Positions 37,794 through 50,880 of a stretch of 64,000 nucleotides of DNA are shown here, one piece after another. How positions within the stretch are numbered: position 1 is the first letter of the stretch; each line of letters starts with the position of its first letter. This DNA is from Oxyruncus cristatus (taxonomy: Eukaryota; Chordata; Aves; Passeriformes; Cotingidae): the NCBI GenBank assembly GCA_013399855.1, contig VXAY01005274.1, positions 1,887,371 through 1,951,370 on the forward strand, in the 5' to 3' direction. The notes beneath the pieces are model-generated. The model was not told the origin of the DNA. It did no database searches and was given only the letters and a program-made list of their open reading frames with translations. Made by a program: the position numbers and the translations under genes.

Positions 37794-38681
37794 ACATCAA
37801 TAATCCTTGACCATAGGTTGTAATAGGTCTGGTTTTTTTTCTCCTGAACACATCCACAGGGGGATAAAAAGGCCTTGAAAGGATGTAGTTTTAAAGTTAC
37901 TTTGTTCAAGTGCTCCCATTTACAGGAGAGGGTTTTTTCTTTCCCCTGGATGTATGAGACATACAAGTTGCAACAAAGATTTTGCACATTTTTCGTTTTA
38001 GCTTAGGAAGATGGATGATGGCTTTCTAATTATCTGAGCAATCCACTCATGTCCTTATGTATTATTACTTGTCTCTAACTCTGGGATAAATATGATTTTC
38101 TTAACAAGATGTGTACTTGAAAGGTAGGAGTTCCCTATGGCTAAGAGGTAGGTCATAAGTGGTTTTGACAAGCCAGCTACAACCACTTGTAGATCTTTCA
38201 GCTGCTGGGCTTTATCCAGTCTTGGATGCTGGTGTTTCTTGGGAGATGACTTTCCAGAAGTACAGATAGGAGTTTATTTTCAAAATTGCTTATTTTAAAA
38301 TCTAACTTGCATGAGGATTTTTCCTTTGCTGGGTTTTCCCCCCCACACACTTGTTTTAGATGACGTGCTGTTGCACTCTAGGCTGGAGTTTGCTTAGGCT
38401 GGGAGCGTATGTGGTTCCATGGATAAATTTTCAAGCTTATTAACTGGATTATGGATCCAGAAAGTACTGACTATAGAAGAGAAGTAAATGAATGTTTTTG
38501 GGTTTGGCTGGGGTGTTAAGCCACCAATCTGTCAGACTTCTGCCCTGCTCAATTGCAGTGGGCACAGTCAACTGGACAAACATGAAAATGGAACTGTCCT
38601 AGTTCTTTTGGAGGCTCAGTGATGTGATCATTTAGCTTCTGTGGTCATACTGATTTGTGTCAGGACAAATTGCTTTTTACT

Positions 38682-38765
38682 AATCATAGAATCATTTAGA
38701 TTGGGAAAGACCTCCAGGATTTAGTCCAACATTTGACTGACCACCACCTTGTCAACTAGACCATA
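38682..38765 (-). mobile_element. CR1 3' end, lineage B, very short
   Basis: Antisense tail AATCATAGAATCATTTAG, then AGACCTCCAGGATTTAGTCC and ACCACCTTGTCAACTAGACC. About 84 bases. A T-run (38776 on) follows soon after. Confidence 0.85.
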
Positions 38766-39318
38766 ACAGGTTGATTTTTATTTTTTTTTTTAAATCAACC
38801 CAACATGGACAATGAAGTGTCACCCTTGCAAGACTTCGGAGTTTTGAGGTTTTTAATCTTGTGACTGTAAACTTGCCAGGAAGGACTGCTACTCCAAAAA
38901 GATGTGATTGGTGGTAGATGTCCATGTTCTGGGGTAGTCCTAAGTAGCCTTGGTGTCTTAAGCCATGGTGTCAGGATGTGTGCTGTGTGACCTGAAAGGA
39001 TAAACTTCAACAAGTGGGGTATTGGATTTTCTGCTCTTGCATCACTGGTGTGCTGGTGCTGTGTGTGACAGGATAACTTGACAGCTGTTAAAGACATCAC
39101 CACCTACTGTTAAGGGCTGGTTGAGAGATTACTTTGCAGAAAGCAGCTTGACATCTGAGGAGCATCAAGGATGTGTTATCCCACCGTTGCACATCTGTCT
39201 GTAGGTGTCTGGCACAGCTCTGTGCTCGCAGATCTGCCTTGTTCAGACCCAGCACTGTCAGACCCACTCCTCAGAAATGCCAAGGGCATATAATCCTTGA
39301 GAAGCTGAGTGGTAGGTG

Positions 39319-39385
39319 CAGGGGGGGTTGGACTAGATGACCTTTAAAGGTCCCTTCCTACCCAATCTGTTCTCTGATTCTATAA
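39319..39385 (+). mobile_element. CR1 3' end, lineage D, very short
   Basis: Sense tail only: CAGGGGGGGTTGGACTAGAT, CCTTTAAAGGTCCCTTCC and CTCTGATTCTATAAA. Too short to place with confidence; the wording is closest to the copy at 63397. Confidence 0.75.
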
Positions 39386-40169
39386 AACACTTCTTAAATA
39401 GGAACCAAGTTGAAAGCATTTAAAAACTGATTTGTAATGAGTGTGAAATGCTAACTTTATCATGAAAAAACTACCTTTAAAACAGAACTTAATAAAACAG
39501 CAAGTATCATTTTAAGACATACAATTTCTTAGATTAAATCTGTAAATGTTTGCTTATGTGGTTTTCACCTGTTCTTTAAATTGCCTTTCAGTTTTCCAAA
39601 TGGCACCTGAGGAATGTAATATGGAACTGTAAAATTACATCATTAAGATAATGTATGTTTGGTATGTGTGTCAGGTAAGAGTCCTATTTTCAGCTTATAC
39701 TGAGCTCTTAATTAACTGATGAGCTTAAGCAGCTGAGATACAGTAATAGTGCATTTAGTTAATTGGCTAATGTGAAACTTTATCCCTGCCAATAACTGTG
39801 ACACTGGAATAAATTCAAGACGTGGTGTTAGATCCTTTAAGCTAATTTAATTATTGGTCATTGCAAAAACAGTTACCAACTTGGAGACTTTTTTTTATTG
39901 GTTCCCTTCTGGAATTTGTGACTGCTGTGCATGGCAGAAGTGACATGGCAAGCAGTGCCATGTTCCCCCAGGTAGTCCCTGGGAATGTGAAATTGGCCAT
40001 CTGCCTCATGCATTGTACCTCATATTACACAGAGCTTGTTGAGTTTCAGAATTTGGTGGAAGAGTTTAATTCAACCAAGCCTGATGCAAATTAACGCTGT
40101 GCTGAGATGGGATCTGAGAATTGTGCCGACTTCTGCAGCTCCTCCGAGAGGAGGAGGAAAACCTAAGAT

Positions 40170-40466
40170 GGAGAGGGATGTTTTACAAGAGCATGTGGTG
40201 ATAGAAGGGGTAATGGCTTCAAACTGAGAGTATGTTTAGATTGGATGTTAGGAAGAAATTCTTCCCTGTGAGGGTGGTGAGGCCCTGGCACAGGTTGCCC
40301 AGAGAAGCTGTGGCTGCCCCATCCCTGGAAGTGTTCAAGGCCAGGTTAGACAGGGCTTGGAGCAACCTGGTCTGGTGGAAGATGTCTCTGTCCAGGGCAG
40401 GAGAGTTGGAACAAGATGATCTTTAAGGTCCATTTCCAACCCAAACTGTTCTGTGATTCCTATGAA
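40170..40466 (+). mobile_element. CR1 3' region, lineage A
   Basis: Sense copy of about 300 bases: GGAAGAAATTCTTCCCTGTG, GGCCCTGGCACAGGTTGCCC, CTGCCCCATCCCTGGAAGTG, GAGCAACCTGGTCTGGTGG and CAAACTGTTCTGTGATTCC. It is 5'-truncated. Open frames across it are artefacts of the CR1 3' UTR. Confidence 0.93.
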
Positions 40467-41055
40467 ATCTGGGTTTACTTGTTGTAATAAAGTAAATTTC
40501 CTGGTGGCATTGTCCAGAAGGTCTTCATAAGGTTCAGCACCATGTGTACACACATTGCACATGGGCCTGCTGCGGGTGTGCCTGCTGGCTTTCAGCATGG
40601 TCACACCTCATCAGGGCAGAGTAGGCTGCATTCTTTACGAAAAATTATCAGTCTAATATTTTATGTAATTCTGGCAGCGTGAAAGATAAGGCTGCCTTTC
40701 ATTGTTTGTTTGATTGGGGTTTTTTCCCCATGGAAATTTTGCTAATGTTGGAAGTACTCATGGTGTGTTAAACACAGCCCAGATGTACAGCAGATGTCCC
40801 TGTCTGTCACCAGACTTGGAGGATTTGTGGTGGCCTTGTGTGGTCGGGCTGTGGCTGCTTGACAGAGGCCAGCACTGCCCACGCTGCTCCCATGGCTTAG
40901 GCCAGCATAAAAGCAAAGCTTTGTTTTAAACCCTGCTGAGCCAGACCCTGATTTGGGCCTTGCTCAAAGCATGCAGAGCTCAGCTGTCAGTGTGTGGGGA
41001 AGCACTTGCAGCACTTGCAATTTTAAGTTTTTTGCTGCTGTTCCTTTTCCCTGAA

Positions 41056-41185
41056 GGTGTTGAAGAAACAACTGGACGTGGCACTCAGTGCTCTGGTCTC
41101 GTTGACAAGGTGATGATCGGTCAAAGGTTGGACTCCATGGTCTTGGAGCTCTTTTCCAGCCTGAATCAATCTGTGATTCTGTGAT
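41056..41185 (+). mobile_element. CR1 3' end, lineage B
   Basis: Sense copy: GGACGTGGCACTCAGTGCTC, GGTTGGACTCCATGGTCTTG and an intact TCTGTGATTCTGTGATG tail. Confidence 0.92.
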
Positions 41186-42270
41186 GTCAGCCCCCAGTAA
41201 ACTTTCACAGAGCAGCAGGCAGTTGCCCACATCACGGCAGTGCACCGGCACAGGGTTGTCCACTCAGAGGAACTCGCCCTTTAGGCTTTTATCTGATGTG
41301 TCTAAAGTTTCCCTGTTAACTGAATCAAGGGGAAGGTACAAAAGGGTTTTAGTACTTTAAAACTGAAGTTGCTGAGCTACATTCTTCCTCATCATGAGAT
41401 ACAGAAAGCACTGGGGTGGTTTTTTTTTCTTTTCTTTTGGGTAATCTCTGTGCAGCTTCCTGCTGCATTCCTACAGGTCTGCTGTGCTCTGTAGTGCACT
41501 TGTTTTGCATGGGAGATGCTGCCTTGGTGCCAAGCCCTCAGCTGCAATTGAGTTTTAGCTTAAGCTGCGCTTTGCAGAAGTCAAAAGAAACATATACTTT
41601 ATGCAGCCTATCTCAACTAGAATATTTTTCATGTTGCTGACAGCTTCCTTAATGGTTCTTGTCATAGGTTTTAAAAAAGATAGTCTAGTTGTGCACTGTA
41701 GATGATACAGATTAAAGGTCTTGGTGCTTGCACGCTGTGATTTGGGAATGGGTAAATCTTCATCCTGTTCTGTATCCAGCTGAAAACATTCATCTGCCAA
41801 AGATAGGAACAGTTTAAATTCCAGCGTAAACAGTGCTGACATGTAATTGTGTTGATAATGTCTGTCCCTCAAAGCTATTTCACCATAGTACTGCTGGAAC
41901 TTCACTGTGAGGCTGAAGCTGATAATGAGCAGCCAAACAGCTACTGCTGTTTTTCCTACAGCCTGTGGAAGGAGAATTTGTGGCTCTAGGATTCCTAAGA
42001 TGGGATATAATAGAGACAGATGGGCCTCATTTGTCCTTTGCTCTGTCTGGCAGTATTCTTTCTTCATCTCTGGTCCCCCCTTGACCAAGGCAGTAGGATG
42101 TAGTGACTCCACAAAGGTGTCTGTCCCTCAGACATTCTTCTCTATCCAGAGAAGAGGTGTTGTATCAGACCCTTTACTGAGATGATCAAGAACTCCTCTG
42201 CCTGTGCTTCCAGCAGGAAGGTGGGTGGGCAGGCAGGGCTCAGGAGCAACCACAGAGCTTTTGTAAACTT

Positions 42271-42575
42271 AATCATAGGATGGTTTGGGTTGGAAAGGAC
42301 CTTAAAGCTCACCGTGTTCCACCCCCTGCTACAGGCAGGGACACCTTGCACTAAACCAGGTTGCTCCAAGCCCCATCTAACCTGGCCTTGAACATTTCCA
42401 AGGATGGGGCAGCTACAGCTTCTCTGGGCAACCTGTGCCAGGGCCTCACCACCCTCACAATAAATAATTTCTTCCTTATATCCAACCTAAATGTCCCCTC
42501 TTTCAGTTTGAACCTATTACACCTGGTCCTGACACTACAGTTCCTGATGGAAAGTTCCTCTCTGGCTTCCTTTCT
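42271..42575 (-). mobile_element. CR1 3' region, lineage A
   Basis: Antisense copy: AATCATAGGATGGTTTGGG, ACCCCCTGCTACAGGCAGG, CAAGGATGGGGCAGCTACAG, GCAACCTGTGCCAGGGCC and TTTCTTCCTTATATCCAACC. The right end is poorly defined. Confidence 0.92.
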
Positions 42576-43872
42576 ATAATAAAGCCTTAGAATCAACTCT
42601 GGGAAATAGTGCTGAGCTTTTGGTGGGAAACCAATGCAAAAATTTTTCTTTGAAAAGTACTGTTTGGAATGTTGAGGCAAATAACAGCATGGAACTTCAT
42701 ATGGGCTTTGTTTGCATTATTGCTCTCCCCAACACCACTTATCCCGAGTGTTTGTAACCAGTGCTTTGCTGTCCTGCTCTTGCAGTTCTCGGGGCAGAGG
42801 AATTGTCCTCATAAAACCTTCACAAACAGACTGGAGGCTGAAGTTCACCTCTTGCCAGCTGGCTCTGGGCTGTGAATGCACCTCACGTTAGACAAAATAC
42901 ACTGACCTGGTTTCAGTTTCTGTGGGAGGCGACCAGTGTTGTTGCAGCATATCCCAGTGCAAAGCAGACTGTTGATCATCTGAACAGAGCCTGCCTGTGT
43001 TGGGATGAGGTGGGATGTCTGGAATACCATCGGGGGGAGAAGATTTCAAAAGCTGAAGCTTTTATTTCTTGCTGCAACACTTCTGACTTCTTTGAAAATT
43101 GAGGGGCGATGAGTGATGAGCTGCCCGGAAATACCAAGCTCTCTTGATTTCTTCTGCAGTTCCTTTTGAAAATGATGGGAGAAATGGAAAATACGGTGTA
43201 ATAGCTGGTAATTAGAGACGATTTTTCTCTTTGTCCAGCACATTCATACACCCCCATTCATACATCATCTCATGTGTTTTATATCTCATGCTGTGAAGCC
43301 TCTGGATTGACTTGGTGAAGATTTAGTGCTTTGTGTAGGCAGAGAGGCAGGGAAGTGTCGTGCCTGCACGACTTGTCCAGAGCTGCCTGGAATTACCAGA
43401 GTAACTTGCATTTTACTTGCTCCAGTTTCTTCTGTTCAATTAAATAACTTTGGAGGAAGGTATTGGGTAAGAGTTGAGAAGAGACTGGAGGAACAGGGAA
43501 GGTGCATTCCCTGCTCCTGCTCTGAGACACAGAGCTCTTTGCCTGGTTGGCTTTGAGCGCTGGGGTGGCACAAGTGATTGATCACACACCCCCCCCTCCT
43601 TTGGACCCCTGAGGGACCACATCCATCATTTAGCACCAGCACATGGCATGTCTGGCAGGCAGCTCACGTGGGAGCACAAGCCTGGCTTTAAGTGGTGGTG
43701 ATCAACCTTTATGACGTGGCTTTGAGTCTGTAGCCTGGTGTCTTATTACACAGCTGTTTAAAGATATAACTTGAATTTCTGTCAGAAAATGTAGTTTTTC
43801 TTGTAGTGTTCATTTTACCCTTTTTCCTTTCATGAAGAAGATTACAACTTGGCTTAGTTTCAAGCATTGTCT

Positions 43873-43891
43873 TTATCTGTCTATCTGTCTA
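43873..43891. repeat. (TATCTGTC)n short microsatellite
   Basis: TATCTGTCTATCTGTCTAC: about two and a half copies of an 8-base unit. Confidence 0.7.
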
Positions 43892-44192
43892 CACACAGTG
43901 TTTGGAAAGCTCTCACAGGACCTCTAGAAATGTTACACTGCTCTGAAGGCTCTCAGCACTGCAGCAATAGGTATTGCTTTTATATATATAAAATCTGGGT
44001 GCTCCTTCATTTTCACATTACGAAAACCTAATTGTCCAGTGAATTATTTCATTTGTAAGTCTTTAATACTGTCCAGTGTCACTTCCTTTCCAAAATACTG
44101 TTATTGCCTTGCAAAAATGTAACCCCCTTAAGAAATAAAAATGCTGAAAACTAGCAATAACAGATAAGATTCTGCCATTTTCCTGTTGTGGG

Positions 44193-44260
44193 GTAAGCCT
44201 GTGCTACTTAATGTAATTTAAATTGTGTAAGCCTATGCTACTTAATGTAATTCAAATTGT
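44193..44260. repeat. 34-bp tandem duplication
   Basis: Copy 1 (44193-44226) and copy 2 (44227-44260) both begin GTAAGCCT and end AAATTGT. They differ at two of 34 positions (G/A and T/C). The duplication is directly abutting with no spacer. Confidence 0.95.
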
Positions 44261-46534
44261 TTGCTGCTTAGACGCAATACATTTTCCCTTGCCCCCTCCC
44301 TGTTTTCCCTGGTTTTCTGCACCTCTCCGTTGTACTGACTCTTAAGCGCTATTGTAATGCAGCTGCTGGAAGGATTACACTAGAGAATGATGCAAAGAAA
44401 ATGTTAGGATGAACTGTGTCTAGATATTGATACAAAATTACAGGATAGCTTATGAGGAAATTGGAGCAAAATAGATCTGAAATGCAACTCATTTGATTTA
44501 AGTAGAATACTACTCACTGATTGTGGGGAGGGAAGCCCTTGGGACTATTGCTAAAAGGAACTTTATGGGTAGTGAACTGTTATTTGCATTTAATTTATCT
44601 TAGAAAAGTACTTTGTTAGCAACTGATCCTCAACAGGGAAGCAGTCGTGTAAAGAAAATATTTTTGATCATTAGTTCAATTCGTAAAACATCTAGTTTGC
44701 TTCTCTTGACTGGCTTCAAGTCATTACCCATTGCTGTTTCTCAGACTGTGTCTCCCTGGGAGGACTTTGCTTTCCCTGTTGAAACTGTGAGTGTTTTCAG
44801 TTTAACAAACCAACCAGGACACGTGTGCCATGTTCTCCTTGCTGGCCTCAGCCTCTGCAAGTTCTGTGTTTTTTCCTCAATGCCTTATCGCTTCTGTCCT
44901 CCTCCCATGGAGTCTGACAGTCCTCAAATCCCAACATTTCCACTGAGAACAGTTTCTGAACATTCAGATAGACTGTTGTGGTGATGTTTTTTTTATCCTT
45001 CCTTAGCACTTCTGTTGGGCACTCCTGCTCTTTCCCTCACGGTTCATTCCAATTCTTTATCATCTCTCCACACTTAAACAGTTGTCTTTATCTCTTAGAT
45101 ATTTTCTTAATCAAAACAAAATAAAAAAAAGAAAGTATTATCATATATTGCCAGATTTTCCTAATCCTGGTGTCATTTCAACGTCTTGATCTTTGAATAC
45201 TTGCCTCTATGTCATGCTCTGCCGGTTGAGGGTCAATCTGTGCCAGTCCAGTGCTTGTTTCTGTTGGTGTGTCTGTCTGCCCACGCATCTGCAGGGGTGT
45301 GGAAGCACAGGCACACAGTCACAAGTGGATATCTGGAGATCAACAGCTTTGGGCCTCCAGTCCAGATATCTCCTTCTGGGGACTGCACTGCCAGGTTCTC
45401 CATGCCCTGGGTGGGTTCTGTGTGCACGGAAACTTTTCCAACAGATGCTTTGATCAAATTGGGACAGTTTCCCCCCGACTTACAGGAGCAGTAAAAGACT
45501 AATGCTATAAGCAACATATGCTTCTGTTTCGAGGGAAAAGGAAGAAATTCACTGTGGAGCACTTGCATGGATTTAACGTGCCAAATTCTATTCCTAATGT
45601 TATTTTTAGAAATAGGTGAAAGATGCTCCAAGAAATGGGGTGGGAGGGAAAAGCTCACGTAAGACTGACTGACAGCAAAGGAGATGTTTCCCCAAATGCT
45701 TCAGGTTTTAGCTCAGTTGCTGGAGATAACTCTGGGCTGGATCAGGGGAACAAATCTTGTGGGGTCTCTTACAGGGTTACCTGCCTGGTCAGTAACTGAG
45801 AAGGAGGAAGATCTGGTTTGCACTTGAAGCAGAGGTCTACCTGCCCTTCTCCAGAGGCTGTAAACTGTCTGATGGCTCATTCAGCTTGTTGCATTTGTGG
45901 TATTTGATTTGACAGAAAGCCCTTTGAGGCAGAAATGTTATCCAATTTGATTATCGAGTGCTATAGTTCATGGGTATATAAGCTAGGAATTATGAAAGCT
46001 TTAGCTGGATATTGGCTTTTGGGATGAGACTCTTGTGTTACCAGCTGCTGCTGCTCATCTGGCCCGCTCTGGAGGAGGTGACAGTACTGTGATCCACAGT
46101 GAGAGCAACATAACAAACACACCAGCTGTTAAAGAAGTAGTTCTAAGTAGACGTTTTTTGATATTCTGTTAAGAAACTGATTTAAATATCCAGATTTATC
46201 TGCATAAGCTCCCTCAAAAGAAGCGTAGATAACCTTACCGATTCCATTGCTTTGATGGGAAGCTGTAGAGAAGGGAAATAAACCTTCACAAATCAGGTTA
46301 TAAAACAGTCTGCAAGGACTGGAGAAATATGTCTTTCCTTCTGAAAAAAAGACTTTGCAGTTTGCCAGGAGCTTAGTGGGGCAAACAGTAGTAGCTACGT
46401 CGAGGATCCTGGGGTGGTACTCTACCTGTGTAGTGAAAACACGTTATATGCTGCTAAATCCTATAGATAGGACAGAAACACCCTGTGGCTTGTCTGCTGC
46501 TGTTTTTAGGTCACTTTGAGGTATTAAACAGATT

Positions 46535-46785
46535 CTCAGAATCATTTAGGTTGGAAAAGACCTCCGAGATAGAGTCCAATCTTGGACTGATCCCCGCCTT
46601 GTTAACCAGACATTGGAACTGCCCACGGAGATGGCGGTCACAGCAGAGCACCAGAGAGTGCCACGCCCTGTTGTTTCTTAAACACCTCCAGGGATGGTGA
46701 TTTCACCACCTCCCTGGGCAGTTCCAATGTCTAGTTAACAAGGTGGGGATCAGTCAAAGGTTAGACTTGATGATCTTGGGAGGTG
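46535..46785. mobile_element. Fold-back (inverted-repeat) CR1 end, lineage B
   Basis: It starts as an antisense CR1 tail (AGAATCATTTAGGTTGG, TGATCCCCGCCTTGTTAACC), switches to sense CATTGGAACTGCCCACGGAG, returns to antisense (GTGCCACGCCCTGTTG, ACACCTCCAGGGATGGTG), then ends as a sense tail (AACAAGGTGGGGATCAGTC, TTGATGATCTTGGGAGG). Arms 46560-46625 and 46715-46784 are near-perfect reverse complements around a loop of about 90 bases. The sense arm lacks the usual octamer tail. Confidence 0.88.
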
Positions 46786-48423
46786 TTGGATTCTGTGAAC
46801 TTCTTACCCCTCTTTGGAACACACTGCACCACTTGTGAGCTATTGAAGCAAGAACAACCTAGCTTATTTTGGACTGTCACTAATGTGCTGATCTTTTTAA
46901 AAAGTAGACTCTTAATGGTTTTCATATTCCCTTCTAAATAAATCTCTTGCCAAAAATATCAACCACTGGCATCCATTGAGACGACGAATTTCAGTATTGC
47001 CTCTGAGAGAACGTGCCTTCTTGGCATTTATAAAACAATTCCTGTTCTCAAGCAGCATATTAATAATTTCTGACTTATGTTGAAGTGATGTAAGATGAAA
47101 AATTAATGTGGATGTTACTTTCTCTTCCAGATCTTGCAAGCTTGATGTGCCTCTGATGTGTATGGTCTTAAATGAAGCCTATGTTTTCGTTTGAGCTCTA
47201 GTTTGCTTCCAAAGTGAGGGGTAGAAAACTGACACTGTAAATACTTGACAAAGTGTTTCAGACTGTTGGTGTTTATTTCTTTATCAGCCTCATTAACAGA
47301 AAGAGGGAAAGACCTTTGGTGCAGTCCAGGACTTTGTAGAAATTCATGTAGTGATGTTTTGCTGTAGTGACCAAATCATGGGGTGGGAAGCGAAATATTT
47401 GGGCCTTTTTACACATTAGGGCTTTTTATATGGTTTGAGTTTCTTGTATCCCTTCTGCTCCATCTATCCACACATTTGGATAGAGATTAATATTTCTGCA
47501 GGAGAGGCATAAAGGTTTTTTGGGGATTCTTGAGTCACTTCTAATAAATTATAAACACGGTAAAGACCTTCTTAAATACTGGCTTGTGATGAAGCCAAGT
47601 TGTGTTTAAAGGCTTAGTACTGGGATGGATGGCTTGTTAGAGTGAATTTGGCTTTTGAGGCATTTGTAGAGTCACTTTCTTCCACCACCCTTCTTTCCAA
47701 CTTGAAAAAATAGAATTTATCCCTGGGTTTATCATCACTGCTGTCTGCGTAGGAAGGATCGTGTCTCCAGGGAGAAGTTATTTGAGACTGTTAAGATCTC
47801 TGTCTCTTTAGTCTCTCCCCTGCTATTCTTGTCTAGTGAGGGCAATAAATTCGGATGCTGTCTTGGGCAAAGGGGGAAGCAGGGAGAGAAATGGCCTGTT
47901 GGAGTTTCCTCCATGGTGCTGTATAACAGACAGGCAGGGCTGGGCACAGGCAATGCCGCCGTGACTGCGGGAAGTGCCTTTAACCTGCTTCCATAATTAA
48001 TGTTTGGGGAGAAGGAAAGGGCCCTGTGGGATAAATTAGCATTCATTGAATGTACGTGCAAACAGATGTTAGCTGAAGTTGAATGGAAAAAAAGATGCCC
48101 ACTGACCCAAATTTCTAACAGTGTCCTGCTCTGTCTGAAATGTTCATGCTCTGACTGCTAAGCCTTAATAAGGAAACAATTTCTTGTTCAAGTGTTTTCC
48201 CACATATGTTTTTGCAGTTTCATAATATACTGTTTAATGCATGCAGGGCTGCCTCCTTCACCATTGTTTTAGGCTGCCCCATCGTCATCTCCCAGCCTGT
48301 GTGTGCTCAGCTGAGACTTGGACTGGGAACAGCCCGGCTTTGCCAGGAAACTTGGTGTTTTGTAAACACTTGGGTTTGCTGTTCTGAAATCTGTTAAATG
48401 GTCAGCACTTCTTTGAAAAGCAA

Positions 48424-48459
48424 ATGGAAGCAATCTCATGGAAGCAATCCCATGGAAAG
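48424..48459. repeat. 14-bp tandem repeat, about 2.5 copies
   Basis: ATGGAAGCAATCTC, ATGGAAGCAATCCC, then a partial ATGGAAAGA. Confidence 0.85.
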
Positions 48460-48624
48460 AAAGAGCAATAAATGTTTGTGGTCACTTAAAAGGATTCAGA
48501 AGTTTATTATTGTTAGTTTCTGCATGGGATACAGAACAACAGCTGGAGTCAGTATATGCGTGCCATGCGATTGTCATTTGCTACTTTTAATTGTCATCTG
48601 ACTTTGTTTCCATGCAAATATCTC

Positions 48625-49085
48625 CTCCAGAGGAGACCACCAAGTTGTTTTGAGGGATGGAGCACCTCTCCTATGAGGAAAAGCTGAGAGACTTGTGACT
48701 GATCAGCCAGGAGAAGAGAAGGCTCTCGGGTGACCTAATTGTGGCCTTCCAGTACCTGAAGGGAGCCCACAGGAAAGATGGAGAGAGACTTTGGACAAGG
48801 GCCTGGAGTGACAGGACAAGGCGGCATGGGTTCAAACTGACAGAGAGTAGGTTTGGATTGGATATTAGATTAAAAAATCTTCCCTGTGAAGGTGGTGAGG
48901 CCCTGGCACAGGTTGCCCAGAGAACCTGTGGCTGCCCCATCCCTGGAAGTGTCCAAGGCCAAGTTGGACGGGGCTTGGAGCAACCTGGTCTAGTGCAAGG
49001 TGTCCCTGCTCATGGTAAGGGGTTGGAATGAGATGATCTTTAAGATAAAGTCCCTTCCAACCCAGGCCATCTATCTACTATGATT
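48625..49085 (+). mobile_element. CR1 3' region, lineage A, about 460 bp
   Basis: Sense copy: AGGAGACCACCAAG, GGAGCACCTCTCCTATGAGG, CTTCCAGTACCTGAAGGGAG, GGCCCTGGCACAGGTTGCCC, GGAGCAACCTGGTCTAGTGC, CCCTTCCAACCCAGGCCATC and a CTACTATGATT tail. It is the longest lineage A copy in intron 1. Confidence 0.93.
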
Positions 49086-50880
49086 TTTTTCTAATCCAGA
49101 GAAGGCTCATGCCTTTGCATAGTTGGCAATGTCACCTTACTATCAGGAATTCTTTTTAAAATCCTATTTTCAGTGACTTACACCTCAGGTTCATAAGTGT
49201 GTCTGTCATTCTGAGTTATGAAGTAGATAATTCTATGGTCATATGGAGTCAGATTGTATAAGGATGTGTGGCTGAACCTCGTATGTGTAGGTTTTAGTCT
49301 CCTTAAAGCCTGTGTGAAGCTGGAATGCCTTGCTGCATCAGCAGGCACTGATGGTCAGTTCTGAGACCCAGTGCTCAGTGTTGAGGGCTGTTCAGAGAAC
49401 AGCTGAGTGTCTCTGTGCCAAAAAAAACAAAAAATCAAGGAAGGAGAGGCAATATTTGAATTAGGTTGTAAATTTTGCAAGCATAGTATTTAACTGAACT
49501 GAGTATTTCTGATATATTGATGTTTATGTCCCTCACCCCCCCACACACTCTTGACCATAAATATGGTTTGTAGTTAACTGTAGAGATAGAGCCTAAATCT
49601 CAATTAAGGACTATGAAAAATATTTGGACGTTATACTACTCTTCCATTGAAAACCAGATAGAGTAAGATTGAGGACAGATACGACGGGTTTTGTCAGCTA
49701 TTGTCAGCTTTCTCCCAGAAAAATAAGAGGGTCTGGAGACAGGAAATATTTCTTATTATCTCTAAGGATGTGCATGGGATACAGAATACTAAATCTAAAC
49801 CCTTGTTTGTCCTGGTGCTCTCCCATCTGTGCAGACTATCCAGGAGCACCCAAGCAGCAGCAGCTTTGCTCTGCAGGCGTTGATATCGTGGCAGCTGTGG
49901 TGTCTTGTTCCTGTAAGAGAGAATTTGGCCTTGGTAACGTGGATGGGGGATGACTGGCAGCATCTCTTCATCCTTCCCTGGCCTGATGGCAGCTGGGGTT
50001 CCTCTGCTCTCTTGGGACAGCAATGCCTCTTCATGGAGAGCATGGAGTTGATTTTCCAGCATCCTCTTGCAGGGACACTTAATTACCTTCAGTCCTGTGC
50101 AGCTTTCCTGTGTTTCAGGAGCATTTAGTAACCATCACCCAGTTTCTGTGCCCTGTCCCATGGAGGGGGCTGCTTGTTTTCAGCTGCAAACACACCTAAA
50201 TTTAGTCTGACTGTTGAAGGACAATTCATTTCCTCTGGAGACGTTTAAACTGTGTATTCAAGGCTTTGTGGTATTGAGCCATGGTGAGAACTGTGTTTGT
50301 GGTTTGTCACTGCTCTCCTCCCCATACTGTCCTGAAAAGGGGGCTTGGAAATGGAGGAAGGAAATGGAAAAGCAAATGGAGTTTTAACTTCTGCAGGGAG
50401 AAATTATTCCTGGTGTGCACTGAAGTTTGCTCTTTTCTTTTTCCTTTTCCTTTCAACAGAAGTTGAAATAATCCTTTACTCATTCACACAAATTAAAGAG
50501 AATGGTTTGGAACAGTCTTGGCAGTGCTGGAATTTAAAGTGAGCAGAGAGTTTTAATCTACCAACTTTATACCTATGTGATTATCTTAACTGGCTATTAC
50601 ATAAAAATAGCTGTAGGCAAAATGAAACAAATTCTTTTATGTTTATTGTGAATGAGGTAACCACTTTTTAATTCCTGGATTTCCAGTTGAAATCAGCAAG
50701 CAGGATGTAGCTCCTCCGTTTTTCCAGGAGGTCAAACCAACTTTGAGTTTAGGGGAAGGGAGGTGGTGCCTCGGTGGAGATGGACAAAGAGTTGGGATTG
50801 CCCAGAAGTAAACTTTAGCCCTGTAGACCCTAAACAGAACAACCGAAGGGCACTTCAGTAATTTTGTGCTGTCGTTTTCA

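Noticed and set aside
41555..42112. 185-codon open frame on the - strand outside known repeats
   Set aside because: No recognisable domain or family. A frame this long is expected about once by chance in 64 kb over six frames. Kept only as something a protein search could settle.
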